In this document: in pieces, positions 26,214 through 35,687 of the stretch | How positions within the stretch are numbered: position 1 is the first letter of the stretch | How the letters are laid out: every line of letters begins with the position of its first letter | NCBI RefSeq assembly: GCF_000317435.1 | Contig: NC_019751.1 | Span: 4,278,001-4,342,000, forward strand | Direction: 5' to 3' | DNA length: 64,000 nucleotides | From: Calothrix sp. PCC 6303 | GTDB lineage: Bacteria > Cyanobacteriota > Cyanobacteriia > Cyanobacteriales > Nostocaceae | The notes under the pieces: generated by a model | What the model saw: the letters and a program-made list of their open reading frames with translations, nothing else | Databases searched by the model: none | Told to the model about the DNA's origin: nothing | Made by a program: the position numbers and the translations under genes

Positions 26214-27158
26214 ATGGCGGAAATATCTGCAAAGCTTGTCCAAGAGCTGCGCCAAAAGACTGGTGCAGGAATGATGGACTGCAAAAAAGCTCTGAAGGAA
26301 AACGAAGGCGATATCGAAAAAGCTAGCGAATGGTTGCGGCAAAAAGGGATTGCGAAAGCAGATAAAGTTGCGGGAAAAGTTGCAGCCGAAGGCTTAGTTG
26401 ATACTTCGATTCAGCCTGGTAGTCGTGTTGGTGTATTAGCCGAAGTGAACTGTCAGACGGACTTCGTAGCTCGTAACGAAGCCTTCAAAGCACTAGTACA
26501 AAACATAGCAAAGCAAGCTACCACTACTGATAGTGTGGACTCACTGCTGGCTCAACCTTATGTTGATGACAATAACGTCACAGTTGCTGATTCACTCAAG
26601 CAACTATCAGCACAGTTGGGCGAAAACATGCAAGTGCGTCGCTTTGTCAACTTCACTTTACCAGAAGGTAAGTACGGCGTAGTTGATAGCTATATTCACA
26701 CTGGTGGTCGTGTTGGCGTATTAGTAGAATTGGAATGTCAAAAAGACACCACAGCTGCTAATGAAGAAGTCAAAGGATTAGCACGAAATATTGCCATGCA
26801 AGTAGCTGCTTGTCCGAATGTTGAGTATGTTGGTGTGGATCAAATTCCCGCCGAAATGGCTCAAAAAGAAAAAGATATCGAAATGGGTCGTGATGACCTA
26901 GCAGGCAAGCCTGATAATATCAAAGAAAAGATTGTTCAGGGACGAATTGAAAAGCGTCTGAAAGAGATGACTTTGATTGATCAGCCTTATATTCGTGACC
27001 AAAATATCACCATCGAAGAGTTAATCAAACAAACTAATGCTCAAACTGGTGATACTGTAAAAGTTGCTCGTTTCGTCCGTTACGTGCTTGGTGAAGGCAT
27101 CGAAAAACAAGAAATGAGTTTTGCAGATGAAGTTGCGGCACAAATAGGCGCAAAGTAG
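26214..27158 (+). CDS. tsf: Elongation factor Ts
   Basis: A 314-residue EF-Ts, the guanine-nucleotide exchange factor for EF-Tu. The N-terminal UBA-like domain with [16 protein letters not shown] and the TDFVARNE motif are typical. Two core repeats follow ([16 protein letters not shown] and [15 protein letters not shown]), so this is the standard cyanobacterial length. It forms a transcription unit with rpsB and ends at a strong terminator. Confidence 0.98.
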   Translation: MAEISAKLVQELRQKTGAGMMDCKKALKENEGDIEKASEWLRQKGIAKADKVAGKVAAEGLVDTSIQPGSRVGVLAEVNCQTDFVARNEAFKALVQNIAKQATTTDSVDSLLAQPYVDDNNVTVADSLKQLSAQLGENMQVRRFVNFTLPEGKYGVVDSYIHTGGRVGVLVELECQKDTTAANEEVKGLARNIAMQVAACPNVEYVGVDQIPAEMAQKEKDIEMGRDDLAGKPDNIKEKIVQGRIEKRLKEMTLIDQPYIRDQNITIEELIKQTNAQTGDTVKVARFVRYVLGEGIEKQEMSFADEVAAQIGAK

Positions 27159-27220
27159 TTACGAAGTTGAAAGTAAATCTTAATTTTTAACTACTAACTT
27201 TTTGAACTGAAAATTAGCCA

Positions 27221-27255
27221 AAAAACAGGTCAAACTCTTTGCTTGACCTGTTTTT
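27221..27255 (+). terminator. Rho-independent terminator of rpsB-tsf
   Basis: AAAAACAGGTCAA and TTGACCTGTTTTT form a perfect 13-bp stem with a 9-nt loop and a T run, 62 nt after the tsf stop codon. Confidence 0.9.
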
Positions 27256-27461
27256 ATAGCTGTAGCCATTTTTATTAGGACATTTATCTGTTCCCTTTTC
27301 CCTTTTAGACAAATATTTATGTCCTAACCGAGATGTCCACTACTATATTCATCAGATATGTTAGGTTGCTATGGAGATGAAAAAATCAAAAATAGTATTA
27401 GTCTGGTTACTTTAGACTCAGCACCCCTTAGAGTAATCAAGCTAAAGGAATTTAGAGGAAT

Positions 27462-28517
27462 ATGGCGAGAGCAATTGAGCGAATTGAACGGGATATAGAG
27501 GCTTTAGAAGAAAAGATTAGCGCGATCGCGTCTGAATTGGAAGCCGCTTGTACAGGTTACTTAACAACATTAGGGCAAGCAGTACGTCAACAACTGATTT
27601 TAGCCAGTTATCATTTATGTACCCAAGGATATCCTGAAAATTTTTTGCGTCTATCCCTTAACCAACGTCAAAAACTTCAGAAAGCACTGCGTCAACTTGG
27701 TACCCAAACCTCAGAACAACTGATTGATTATACAAAGCCAGAACCAGAATCATCCACATCAATAACGGATGATGAAGAAACAGAAGAAGAAGAAGAAAAA
27801 GATGATGATGAATTAGACGAATCCTTCGATGAATTATCACTAAGTGAAAAAATCATATTTAATCTTGGCAGTACCGATTCTATAGCTTTTGCCGAGATAG
27901 CGATCGCTAACGGAGAATCACCCTTTGAAACAGAAGAAACTGAACTTAGCGAAGAGAAGCCAGACGTAGACCCCAGAATTAAACAGCAAGTACCAGCATT
28001 ACCAAAAATCTCGATACTCCCCAAGATAATCCCCGTCAAACCTCTTCGTTTTGCCAAAATTAACCCATCTAATCCCGTAGAAGTTAGTAAATGGTATCAA
28101 AGTATCGAATTAGCAGCCCAATACAACCTCAAGAAAACTTCCCACGAAGCTAACCTGATATTACAAAAAGCTAATCTTCTACCTCAAAAGCTGCCCCCAG
28201 CAATCTTGGAAGCAGCTACCGCAGCATCTGAGAACTCCGCAGAAATCGCACCAGCACCACCAAATTTACTCAACTTAGTCATTGAAGTTGGTAATAAGCA
28301 ACAATCTCGGGAATCAGGCTTAACAAAAATTATGGCAATCAATCTCCGTTTAGCAGAAATTGAATTTGCAGATTCTAACCTTTCATCCCAACGCAGACAA
28401 ATTAATGAAATCCTCACGGGATTACAGAAGCTTCGCCGCGAATATCTCAAAAAACAACGAGAACGTTCAATTGCCGAAGCAGAAGGCGCTTGGCGTGCCA
28501 GTTGGTATGAAGATTAA
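27462..28517 (+). CDS. Conserved hypothetical with coiled coil and acidic linker
   Basis: A 351-residue soluble protein. Residues 1-45 form a coiled coil (ERIERDIEALEEKISAIASELEAA). A helical domain to about 90 is followed by a very acidic low-complexity linker (about 97-125), a middle region with Pro-rich stretches, and a C-terminal coiled coil (NLSSQRRQINEILTGLQKLRREYLKKQRERS). No known domain is recognised. It may be a scaffold or DNA/RNA-associated protein. Confidence 0.75.
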   Translation: MARAIERIERDIEALEEKISAIASELEAACTGYLTTLGQAVRQQLILASYHLCTQGYPENFLRLSLNQRQKLQKALRQLGTQTSEQLIDYTKPEPESSTSITDDEETEEEEEKDDDELDESFDELSLSEKIIFNLGSTDSIAFAEIAIANGESPFETEETELSEEKPDVDPRIKQQVPALPKISILPKIIPVKPLRFAKINPSNPVEVSKWYQSIELAAQYNLKKTSHEANLILQKANLLPQKLPPAILEAATAASENSAEIAPAPPNLLNLVIEVGNKQQSRESGLTKIMAINLRLAEIEFADSNLSSQRRQINEILTGLQKLRREYLKKQRERSIAEAEGAWRASWYED

Positions 28518-28605
28518 ATCAGGGAACAGAAACAGGGATTAATGCACCTGGTAAAATTTACGCTTACTTCAAGGTGCATGGCATGGCATGATAACTGTTA
28601 ACTGA

Positions 28606-29283
28606 TTAACAAGCTCCAACCCTAGCCAGAATAGTGTAAATAGTTCTCACTATTAATAAAACATCGTAAAAAGGGTACCATTTTTTCTGATACAGCAAGT
28701 CTAAATCAACAACCGCTTCAAAGTCTTTAATTTGAGAACGTCCATTAACCTGCCATTCCCCAGTCAATCCGGGTTTAACCTTCAAACGTTGCCAATGACG
28801 CTCTGTGTAGCGTACCACCTCATCATGGGTGGGTGGGCGAGTTCCCACTAAACTCATTTCACCCACCAAAACATTCCAAAATTGAGGCAATTCATCTAAG
28901 CTTGTACTTCTTAGAAATCGCCCTAATTTTGTAACGCGAAAATCATTAGTATTTTTAAAAAAAAGTCCATCCGCTTCATTTTGAACTAGAGATTTTAAAT
29001 TTTCGGCATCACTTACCATGGATCGAAATTTGCGGATGTAAAATTTACGACCTTGTAATCCGTAACGTTCCTGAGTAAAAAAAACTGGACCAGGGCTATC
29101 GATTTTGATTGCGATCGCTATCGGAATATATATGAGCGATAATATCATTAACCCTACTAAGCTACCAACTATATCCAATGAACGTTTGAAGGTAGAACTT
29201 ACTGAGGGATGAGGGGCAAGCTCTGATTTCCAAACGCTAGATGCTGCACCTTTACTTGTAGTCTTGTATTGTAGTTGATACAT
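28606..29283 (-). CDS. Bacterial sugar transferase (polyprenyl-P sugar-1-P transferase)
   Basis: A 225-residue WcaJ/PglC-type enzyme that starts exopolysaccharide or glycan synthesis by loading a sugar-phosphate on undecaprenyl phosphate. One membrane helix (about 37-60) is followed by the catalytic domain: GPVFFTQERYGLQGRKFYIRKFRSM, TSLDELPQFWNVLVGEMSLVGTRPP and KPGLTGEWQVNGRS. It lacks the extra N-terminal membrane helices of full WbaP enzymes. It is alone here; exopolysaccharide partners lie 30 kb away at 58-63 kb. Confidence 0.92.
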   Translation of the reverse strand: MYQLQYKTTSKGAASSVWKSELAPHPSVSSTFKRSLDIVGSLVGLMILSLIYIPIAIAIKIDSPGPVFFTQERYGLQGRKFYIRKFRSMVSDAENLKSLVQNEADGLFFKNTNDFRVTKLGRFLRSTSLDELPQFWNVLVGEMSLVGTRPPTHDEVVRYTERHWQRLKVKPGLTGEWQVNGRSQIKDFEAVVDLDLLYQKKWYPFYDVLLIVRTIYTILARVGAC

Positions 29284-30067
29284 CTTAAAACCGAATATAT
29301 AGTTAAAACGTATATATACGTAATATTTATCTGACTATAAACCCGAATTATATTAATTTAGTTACCCTCAACAGTATATTCACTGAATCTTTACCAAGAT
29401 CAGATTGATGATGATATTTTATAAATTTGGGGTAAAGTAATTTAAATATATCTTATAGCAGATGACTTTTTTGGATAAATGTGTATATTTGAATCAGTTG
29501 TATTTAGATTAACTATCTGTTTCGGTAAATATGCGATAAAATCTCACAAATCTCGAAAATGCCCGTTAGTAACAGATTAATTTAACCTTCAATACTTTAA
29601 TTTAGTTTATTCAACTAATAAATACTTAAGTAGGTGGGTAGGAAAAATTATCTTTGTGGCGAGTGATTAGTCAGTAGCTAATAGTGAGTAGCATTAATGC
29701 TTTAAGCTAAGTTTCTATTCTGTTTATTTATACCCATCTACTTACTTTTGGCTAACGTTGTTGCCTAAAGCTCAACAGTCGAAGGCTTTATATTTCAGAC
29801 CAGCTTGAAATGCAATTGCTATTGCCGCTGTAATCTAGGGGAGGTGATGAAATGATCTCATACTATTAAACTCAGGGAATTTACTAAGGTATATCCACTA
29901 TATTCTATGTTAAGAAAGTATTAAATAATAACTTGAATTTCAGTAAGGCGATGAAATTATCCTGTGCCTTGATTATTAGGGCAGTATGATTTTAAAGAAA
30001 TTATGAACTTATTGAAAAATAGACAGCGAATGAACAGCGGGTTCTATATCAGCAAGGTGCTAAATAA
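29284..30067. other. 784-bp AT-rich spacer
   Basis: No gene, RNA or mobile element is recognised. The sequence is AT-rich, with a simple TAGTCAGTAGC/TAATAGTGAGTAG patch near 29668-29690. A strong GGGGAGGTGATG ribosome-like site at about 29837 is followed by only five codons. It contains the promoters of two divergent genes. Confidence 0.45.
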
Positions 30068-30370
30068 ATGGTTGCAGTAGTAAATTTTGACGCTAAAGTA
30101 GGTCGCTTAGAGTCGATTGTTGAACAAATTGGTGAAGCCGTACTAGTCACAAGTGAGACAATAGAACGTCTAGCTGATAGAGTTGACAATCTCAGCACTC
30201 AAATTGAAGAACAAGGAAAGCAGGTTCAGCAGCAAGGATATCAAATTTTGGCGTTGTGCGATGCGGTACAAACACTTGCAGAAAATCAAAATGATTCTAT
30301 GCAGAAACTTTCCCACCTGACTCAAACTTTAGACCGCTTAATGGGGATGCTGCAAAGTTCTCCAGAGTAA
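30068..30370 (+). CDS. Small coiled-coil protein, unknown function
   Basis: A 100-residue soluble protein predicted to be almost one long helix: heptad-like spacing in VGRLESIVEQIGEAVLVTSETIERLADRVDNLSTQIEEQGKQVQQQGYQIL and a second helix near the end. There is no domain with known activity. Its stop codon is 1 bp from that of surE on the other strand. Confidence 0.7.
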   Translation: MVAVVNFDAKVGRLESIVEQIGEAVLVTSETIERLADRVDNLSTQIEEQGKQVQQQGYQILALCDAVQTLAENQNDSMQKLSHLTQTLDRLMGMLQSSPE

Positions 30371-30371
30371 A

Positions 30372-31052
30372 TTAAACTGTCAGTTGAGTAATTGCGATAT
30401 TGCCAGAGAAACACACATCAATATCGCTGTCAGGAGTGCGATCGCGTTTGCTGTAATCGCCTACATAATAGAAGTTATTGCCCTCAATCCGGAAGTTAAT
30501 GGGTAATGGTTTAACGCAAGGTTGACAAAACACTATTTCAGGTTCGGGTGCATCAGGGAGTAAATGCGGCAAATTCACATTCCAAAAACTCCCTGCTTCC
30601 AAGGGATGTGTGAACAACTCACCAAGTACTTTTTTTGTCCACCGTGTTGCTGCATCCCAGTTATAATCTAGTTTCCCCTTACGATAGTGGGAAATAGCGA
30701 TTCCCGGTATACCATGCATCGCGGCTTCCCGCACCGCAGCAACGGTACCGGATATATAAGCATCAACTCCTAGGTTTCCTCCAGCATTGATCCCCGATAA
30801 AACGTATTTGACATCTTTGCATATATGTGAGATTGCAATTCTGGTGCAATCAGCAGGAGTCCCAGCAATAGCATATGTATTTTCCGATCTTTTGTGAAGT
30901 GCGATCGCGTTTGTCGTTGTCACCTGATGTCCACAACCTGACTGATGATCTTTTGGGGCAGCAATTATTACTTTATAACCATCTACGGCTTGAATTAAAG
31001 CTTGAATTCCTGGTGCATCAATTCCATCATCATTTGTCAGAATTAAAGTCAT
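30372..31052 (-). CDS. surE: 5'-nucleotidase SurE
   Basis: A 226-residue metal-dependent phosphatase acting on nucleoside monophosphates. The N-terminal LTNDDGIDAPGI holds the metal Asp pair, PKDHQSGCGH the catalytic Ser, and SGINAGGNLGVDAYISGTVAAVREA the metal Asn. Length is typical of the shorter SurE proteins. It is the upstream-coordinate neighbour of the ureide genes and could supply purines to them, but co-transcription is unproven (104-bp gap with a palindrome). Confidence 0.95.
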   Translation of the reverse strand: MTLILTNDDGIDAPGIQALIQAVDGYKVIIAAPKDHQSGCGHQVTTTNAIALHKRSENTYAIAGTPADCTRIAISHICKDVKYVLSGINAGGNLGVDAYISGTVAAVREAAMHGIPGIAISHYRKGKLDYNWDAATRWTKKVLGELFTHPLEAGSFWNVNLPHLLPDAPEPEIVFCQPCVKPLPINFRIEGNNFYYVGDYSKRDRTPDSDIDVCFSGNIAITQLTV

Positions 31053-31087
31053 AATATTAGCATTTTCCTATTTTTATTAAACCCCGT

Positions 31088-31111
31088 AGAGACGCGATAC
31101 ATCGCGTCTCT
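31088..31111. repeat. Dispersed palindrome (TAGAGACG family)
   Basis: AGAGACGCGAT and ATCGCGTCTCT form a perfect stem around AC, between surE and the ureidoglycolate lyase gene. Confidence 0.75.
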
Positions 31112-31156
31112 CTTTGTGATGATAATCCATCATTTCTTGTCACGAATTATATATAT

Positions 31157-31729
31157 CTAAACATCCAATTCAAATTCACAACCTAAACGCTTCGGCAAAG
31201 ATATTTTATAAACATCACCTTGATTCATTTCCCCAGGTTCCTGCATCTGACTTAATGCCGTCACAACCTCATCAGAATTAGCAGTTAAAATCACCACAGG
31301 TTCCTCACAAGCAATAGGAAAATCGTGCCATGTTCCTAGATGTAATAACAGTCCATGTCCAGGAGGAAAACGTATAGCTTTAACTTCGGATAAATCAGGT
31401 AAATCCTCATTTTTATTCTGATTTGGAGGTGCCATTACCATAATAAATGGAGACTGCCCTAAGGCAATAAACATTTGTGTCATATATAAATGACGTTCCA
31501 GCCACATAATAGCTGGATATCCCGGCAAAATTTTCGCGGTTCTAAAAGTCGCAGTTCCACGATAAGTAAAGTCGATGTTTTCTCCTTCAATCACCCTTTC
31601 TTGATAGAAAGGAATTCCTAATCCTGGTTTACTCACATCATCACCCAAAAGATAACCATAGGGCTGAATATTTTCTGAATTAGCATCAATTACAGGAATG
31701 ATAATAGTTTTAATTGGGGATGTATTCAT
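31157..31729 (-). CDS. Ureidoglycolate lyase/hydrolase-like protein
   Basis: A 190-residue AllA-like cupin: QPYGYLLGDD, YRGTATFRTAKILPGYPAIMWLERH and HLGTWHDFPIACEEPVVILT fit the family that splits ureidoglycolate to glyoxylate and urea in purine catabolism. It lies directly downstream of an allantoinase-like gene (36 bp), on the same strand, supporting a ureide role. A different small-molecule substrate is possible. Confidence 0.85.
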   Translation of the reverse strand: MNTSPIKTIIIPVIDANSENIQPYGYLLGDDVSKPGLGIPFYQERVIEGENIDFTYRGTATFRTAKILPGYPAIMWLERHLYMTQMFIALGQSPFIMVMAPPNQNKNEDLPDLSEVKAIRFPPGHGLLLHLGTWHDFPIACEEPVVILTANSDEVVTALSQMQEPGEMNQGDVYKISLPKRLGCEFELDV

Positions 31730-31765
31730 ATGGATTAAGGTTTAATATTTAGCAGCTTATTCATC

Positions 31766-32632
31766 CTAATCTTTGGCATCTTTAGTAAATAACTTATAGA
31801 TTTCTTCACCTGTAGTTAGCCAAGTTTGAGATTTATTTTTGATATAGGACAAACACTGCTTTAGATATTTTAATCGTAACGGTTGCCCAACAATAAAAGG
31901 ATGTAAGCCAATTGCCATCACTCTAGCATTGGTTCTGCCATCATGCCATAACTGATCAAATTGATCTATAATTGCTTGAGAAAATTGTTCGCCACTAAAT
32001 CGATTACTCAAACATAATGTAATATCATTTGCTTCAATAGTGTAAGGAATTGCTAACATTTTTTGCTCTTTAACCGGGTACCAGTAAGGTTGATCATCAT
32101 TTACCCAATCAGCAGTGTAGACAATACCTGCTTGATGCAACAATTCAAATGTAGATTCAGTGATGGAAAATCCTGGAGTTAACCAACCTTGAGGATGTTT
32201 ACCTGTGGATTGTTTTAATAAACTAATTGTTCGCTGAATTGTTACCCATTCCTCTTCTTTCTCCATAGCACTATGACCAGTAGAATTATTAATTCCATGT
32301 GCCATAATTTCCCAGTTATGTTCTTGCATTGCTGTCATAATTTCCGGGTAGAAAGTACATATTTCTCCATTAACTGCGGCAGTAACTGGTATTTCTAACT
32401 CCTGAAAAAGCTCTAATAAACGCCAAATTCCTACACGATTGCCGTAATCTCTCCAAGCATAATTAGCAATTTCGGGATGACTATTTAAATGAGGTTGAAT
32501 TGCAGTTCCTAGTTTACCAAATGTGAAATGTTCAACATTCATCACTACCCAGACTGCAACCCTAGCATGATTCGGTAGTTTTAAAATTGGACGTTGATGA
32601 ATTGCTTGAAATAACGGTGGTTCTAAATGCAT
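31766..32632 (-). CDS. PuuE-type allantoinase-like polysaccharide deacetylase-fold protein
   Basis: A 288-residue protein of the deacetylase fold but without the NodB DD and HxxxH motifs. AHGINNSTGH, GWLTPGFSITESTFELLHQAG, DWVNDDQPYWYP and GLHPFIVGQPLRLKYL are the stretches shared with PuuE cofactor-independent allantoinases. Adjacency to a ureidoglycolate lyase supports allantoin degradation. Urate oxidase and allantoate hydrolase are not in this window, so the pathway would need genes elsewhere. Confidence 0.8.
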   Translation of the reverse strand: MHLEPPLFQAIHQRPILKLPNHARVAVWVVMNVEHFTFGKLGTAIQPHLNSHPEIANYAWRDYGNRVGIWRLLELFQELEIPVTAAVNGEICTFYPEIMTAMQEHNWEIMAHGINNSTGHSAMEKEEEWVTIQRTISLLKQSTGKHPQGWLTPGFSITESTFELLHQAGIVYTADWVNDDQPYWYPVKEQKMLAIPYTIEANDITLCLSNRFSGEQFSQAIIDQFDQLWHDGRTNARVMAIGLHPFIVGQPLRLKYLKQCLSYIKNKSQTWLTTGEEIYKLFTKDAKD

Positions 32633-32670
32633 AGATGTTTTGGTATTGAGATAACTAAATTTATTAATAC

Positions 32671-32703
32671 TGTAGGGGTAAAGCGCATTGCTAAACCCCT
32701 ACA
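32671..32703. repeat. Dispersed palindrome (TAGGGGT family)
   Basis: TGTAGGGGT and ACCCCTACA with partly paired interior. A related palindrome is at 39215-39240. Confidence 0.55.
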
Positions 32704-32761
32704 ACAGATGCGGTTAAAATAGGTGAAAATTTGCTGCAAGATGCTAACGTTCAAATTCTGG

Positions 32762-33256
32762 TTATACAGTTCCAAACTCAGCTTGTAAAATATCATCGTT
32801 ATCATCAGCAACAGTTGCCACAATCGTAATTAAACGGGACACTTCACCAGCAGACAACTCAGCTAAATTCCGCGTCGTAATTACAACAACCTGATTTTCA
32901 ATAATTCCAAAACGCGATTCAAAAGTGCTAGAACAATTCATTTCTAGAAGTCTCCGCATCAAACCGAGTTCATCTTTTGCTGGTAATTTCAGCACCGCAG
33001 CCCAAACAGTTATGGTATCCTCATCCTTAGTACCCGTTAACTGTACAAATACTTCAGCACTACCATACTTGAACTTCCACAAATATCCACCTTCAGCAGG
33101 GTGGCTAACCATCGCACTATCATCTTGTTCTAGAGAATCAATAACATTCTCGATAGTTTCCACATGGTTGATGGATAAATTTTCAGCAATGATTTCATCG
33201 ACATTTTTCTCAGACGCGATAAAGCTCGCATCTGTGCTGGATTGGTAATTTGTCAT
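32762..33256 (-). CDS. YbjN-domain protein
   Basis: A 164-residue protein whose core (YLWKFKYGSAEVFVQLTG, TITVWAAVLKLPAKDELGLMRRLLEMNC, FGIIENQVVVITTRNLAELSAGEVSRLITIVA) fits the YbjN/CesT-like fold. The first 30 residues are polar and likely disordered. The family is associated with regulatory or chaperone-like roles in other bacteria, but no activity is known. It may be independent of the egt operon 48 bp upstream in coordinates. Confidence 0.8.
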   Translation of the reverse strand: MTNYQSSTDASFIASEKNVDEIIAENLSINHVETIENVIDSLEQDDSAMVSHPAEGGYLWKFKYGSAEVFVQLTGTKDEDTITVWAAVLKLPAKDELGLMRRLLEMNCSSTFESRFGIIENQVVVITTRNLAELSAGEVSRLITIVATVADDNDDILQAEFGTV

Positions 33257-33304
33257 CTGAGTCTGCTCCTCAAGTTTACTCTACAACTACCCCTACTTTA
33301 TAGC

Positions 33305-34318
33305 TCAATATTGACAAAGTATTAAACCAAACCATTCATTCTTGTCAGTCCAGATTTTTTGTGGTGCTAAATCATGTAATCTCAATTGATTCTGAATCTC
33401 ATCTAGATTAAACTTTCTAGATATTTCAGTTAAAATTGTTTCATTTTGCTCGAAATGCACAGTTATATTTAATTTCTTCAAATTTACAACCTGGCGTTTC
33501 AAAGAGCGTAGATGCATCTCAATTTGGCTTTGCTTCTCATTAAAAAACGCAAAGTGTTCAAATTCACTCAAATTAAAATCACCATCAAATAAATAATTTA
33601 AGTGTTCCAATATATTTAAATTAAAAGCAGCAGTCACACCTTGACTATCATTATATGCAGCTTCTAGGATCTCTTTAGGTTTTTGCAAATCTATCCCTAA
33701 TAAAAAATATTCTCCCTTGTGCAAAGCATCAGTAATTTGTGATAAAAATATATCACATTCTTCAATAGTCAAATTACCCAGTGTACTTCCAATAAATGCT
33801 AACATCCGATTAAATAGCTTTTTTTCGGGAAGTTCTAAAAGTGCTGATTCATAAGTCCCTACTAATGCATGAACATCCAAATTAGGATAATCTATTAGTA
33901 ATTTGTTCGCACTACTCTCTAAAATTCCTCCACTCACATCAATAGGTAGATAGCGCAATGAAAAATTATTTACTTTATAAGCATCCAATAAAATTCTAGT
34001 TTTTGTTGAGCTACCACTACCGAGTTCTATTAACTCACATTCACCAGTTAAATTAGCAATTTCACTGGCACAACTTTGGAAAATTGCTGTCTCCGTCCGC
34101 GTCACATAATACTCTGGCAACTCACAAATTTTTTCAAATAACTGTGATCCCTTATCATCATAAAAATATTTTGGCGGAAGTGATTTTTGAACCTGAGTTA
34201 ACCCCTTGATTACATCAATTCCCACAGTTGTCACCAATGTGGTGGGTTTGTGCAAACGCTGTATTTGTAAGCGTTTATTATTAATATTGTTCTGCAAATC
34301 AACTTGATTTTTCCCCAT
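33305..34318 (-). CDS. egtD: Histidine N-alpha-methyltransferase
   Basis: The ATG at 34318 gives 337 residues (MGKNQVDLQ); an in-frame start at 34333 adds five. EgtD makes hercynine by trimethylating histidine, step 1 of ergothioneine synthesis. Visible motifs: LPPKYFYDDKGSQLFEKICELPEYYVTRTE, SAM site ELGSGSSTKTRILLDA and YLPIDVSGGIL, and SFIGSTLGNL-like FIGSTLGNLTIEE. It is the last gene of the egtC-egtB-egtD unit, 43 bp after egtB. Confidence 0.95.
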   Translation of the reverse strand: MGKNQVDLQNNINNKRLQIQRLHKPTTLVTTVGIDVIKGLTQVQKSLPPKYFYDDKGSQLFEKICELPEYYVTRTETAIFQSCASEIANLTGECELIELGSGSSTKTRILLDAYKVNNFSLRYLPIDVSGGILESSANKLLIDYPNLDVHALVGTYESALLELPEKKLFNRMLAFIGSTLGNLTIEECDIFLSQITDALHKGEYFLLGIDLQKPKEILEAAYNDSQGVTAAFNLNILEHLNYLFDGDFNLSEFEHFAFFNEKQSQIEMHLRSLKRQVVNLKKLNITVHFEQNETILTEISRKFNLDEIQNQLRLHDLAPQKIWTDKNEWFGLILCQY

Positions 34319-34361
34319 AGTACCCTCACACACCTAATTAAATATTCCTAATTCAACCTGA

Positions 34362-35687
34362 TTATTTAGCACAGCGAAAACCTGCAAAAATCTGTCGCAC
34401 ATGCGGGTGATACCAATTCCGAAAGCTAGCACGCAAAGTAAAGCTACGAGTTGCCCAGCTACCACCCTTCAAAACTCTATGTTGTCCATCAAAATATACC
34501 TGTGAATAGCCCTTATATGGATAATATTTAAATCCGGGATAAGCAGTGAACCAAGAATCAGTCCATTCCCAAACGTTTCCTAATGCATCATACATGCCAT
34601 ATGGACTTTTCCCGCTATGATAAGTATCAATTGGTGTGGTTTGAGAAATAGCTGCATTACAATTACAAAAATCTTCCATAGGTTCAGTTTTCCCCCATGG
34701 ATATATTCGACTACAGTTGAATTCTGCGTCCCAACTTGATGCTTTTTCCCACTCTGCTTCGGTAGGTAAACGCTTACCCAAAAATTTGGCATAAGCTTCT
34801 GCTTCATACCAGCTTACTCCACACACGGGATGATTTTTGTCAACTAGTTGAGCATCCCAATAAAGTGGTGCTTTCACCTTCGCTGATTGTAACCATTCCC
34901 ATCCTGTACCACTCCACCACAAAGGATTTTCATAACCACCTGCTGCCATAAATAAATTATACTGTTCACAAGTTACTGGATATTTATCAATCAAGTAACT
35001 ATCCAAATATAGAGAATGGGAAGGCTTTTCATTATCTAAAGCATCAATAGAATCACTCCCCATGACAAATTGTCCAGATGGAATTTTAATCATTTCGTCA
35101 GCAATACTTGCGTGAAACTGCACTTCCTCAGCTAATTTACAACCTATTAAAAACTGTTTTGATTCTAGCTGTTGAAAATTTCGCTGCATCAACTGCAAAA
35201 TAAATGCAACCGTCTCGCAATGTTGACATTCGTGCTGAAGTATAAACCACCATAATCTGGCATTTGCTTCTACATCTGCAACTTCCAAACAATCTAAAAC
35301 CCTCTCTCTTACAGCATCTAAATAAAACCGAGTATTCTCAATACTGGGTAATTTTATCCGCTGATTTTTGGGCAAACCATCAGCAGCAAATAACCGACGA
35401 TATTGCGGAAATAATGAATTTTCATCCGCGCAACCTTCAAGCAACCATAATGATTCAGCATAGGCAATATGTCCAAAATGCCAACCAACCGGACTAAAAT
35501 CACAATGAACTTGACAGCAAAAACTCTCCTCATTCACTTGTGTCAGTAATTCCAATGTTTGACTACGACATTCTTGCAATGCTTTCACGAAGTTATATCG
35601 CAAGAGTGTTGCATTATCATAGTTAGTGTGATTAATAGCCTGCAAATTTGCCGTTAACTTATATTTGTTCACTGTAAATATCACCAT
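34362..35687 (-). CDS. egtB: Hercynine oxygenase (sulfoxide synthase)
   Basis: The ATG at 35687 gives 441 residues and overlaps egtC by 29 bp; a start at 35741 would overlap more. The non-heme iron enzyme joins a thiol to hercynine using O2. The N-terminal DinB-like domain has the three iron His: H70 (SPVGWHFGH) and H152/H156 (HECQHCE). The C-terminal FGE/sulfatase-modifying domain shows VMGSDS, KRLPTEAEWEKA, GNVWEWT, VLKGGSWA and FAGFRCAK. With egtC beside it, gamma-glutamyl-cysteine is the likely thiol. Confidence 0.95.
   Translation of the reverse strand: MVIFTVNKYKLTANLQAINHTNYDNATLLRYNFVKALQECRSQTLELLTQVNEESFCCQVHCDFSPVGWHFGHIAYAESLWLLEGCADENSLFPQYRRLFAADGLPKNQRIKLPSIENTRFYLDAVRERVLDCLEVADVEANARLWWFILQHECQHCETVAFILQLMQRNFQQLESKQFLIGCKLAEEVQFHASIADEMIKIPSGQFVMGSDSIDALDNEKPSHSLYLDSYLIDKYPVTCEQYNLFMAAGGYENPLWWSGTGWEWLQSAKVKAPLYWDAQLVDKNHPVCGVSWYEAEAYAKFLGKRLPTEAEWEKASSWDAEFNCSRIYPWGKTEPMEDFCNCNAAISQTTPIDTYHSGKSPYGMYDALGNVWEWTDSWFTAYPGFKYYPYKGYSQVYFDGQHRVLKGGSWATRSFTLRASFRNWYHPHVRQIFAGFRCAK

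Noticed and set aside
29820-29880. Strong ribosome-like site near 29837 as start of a gene
   Set aside because: The following frame stops after five codons.
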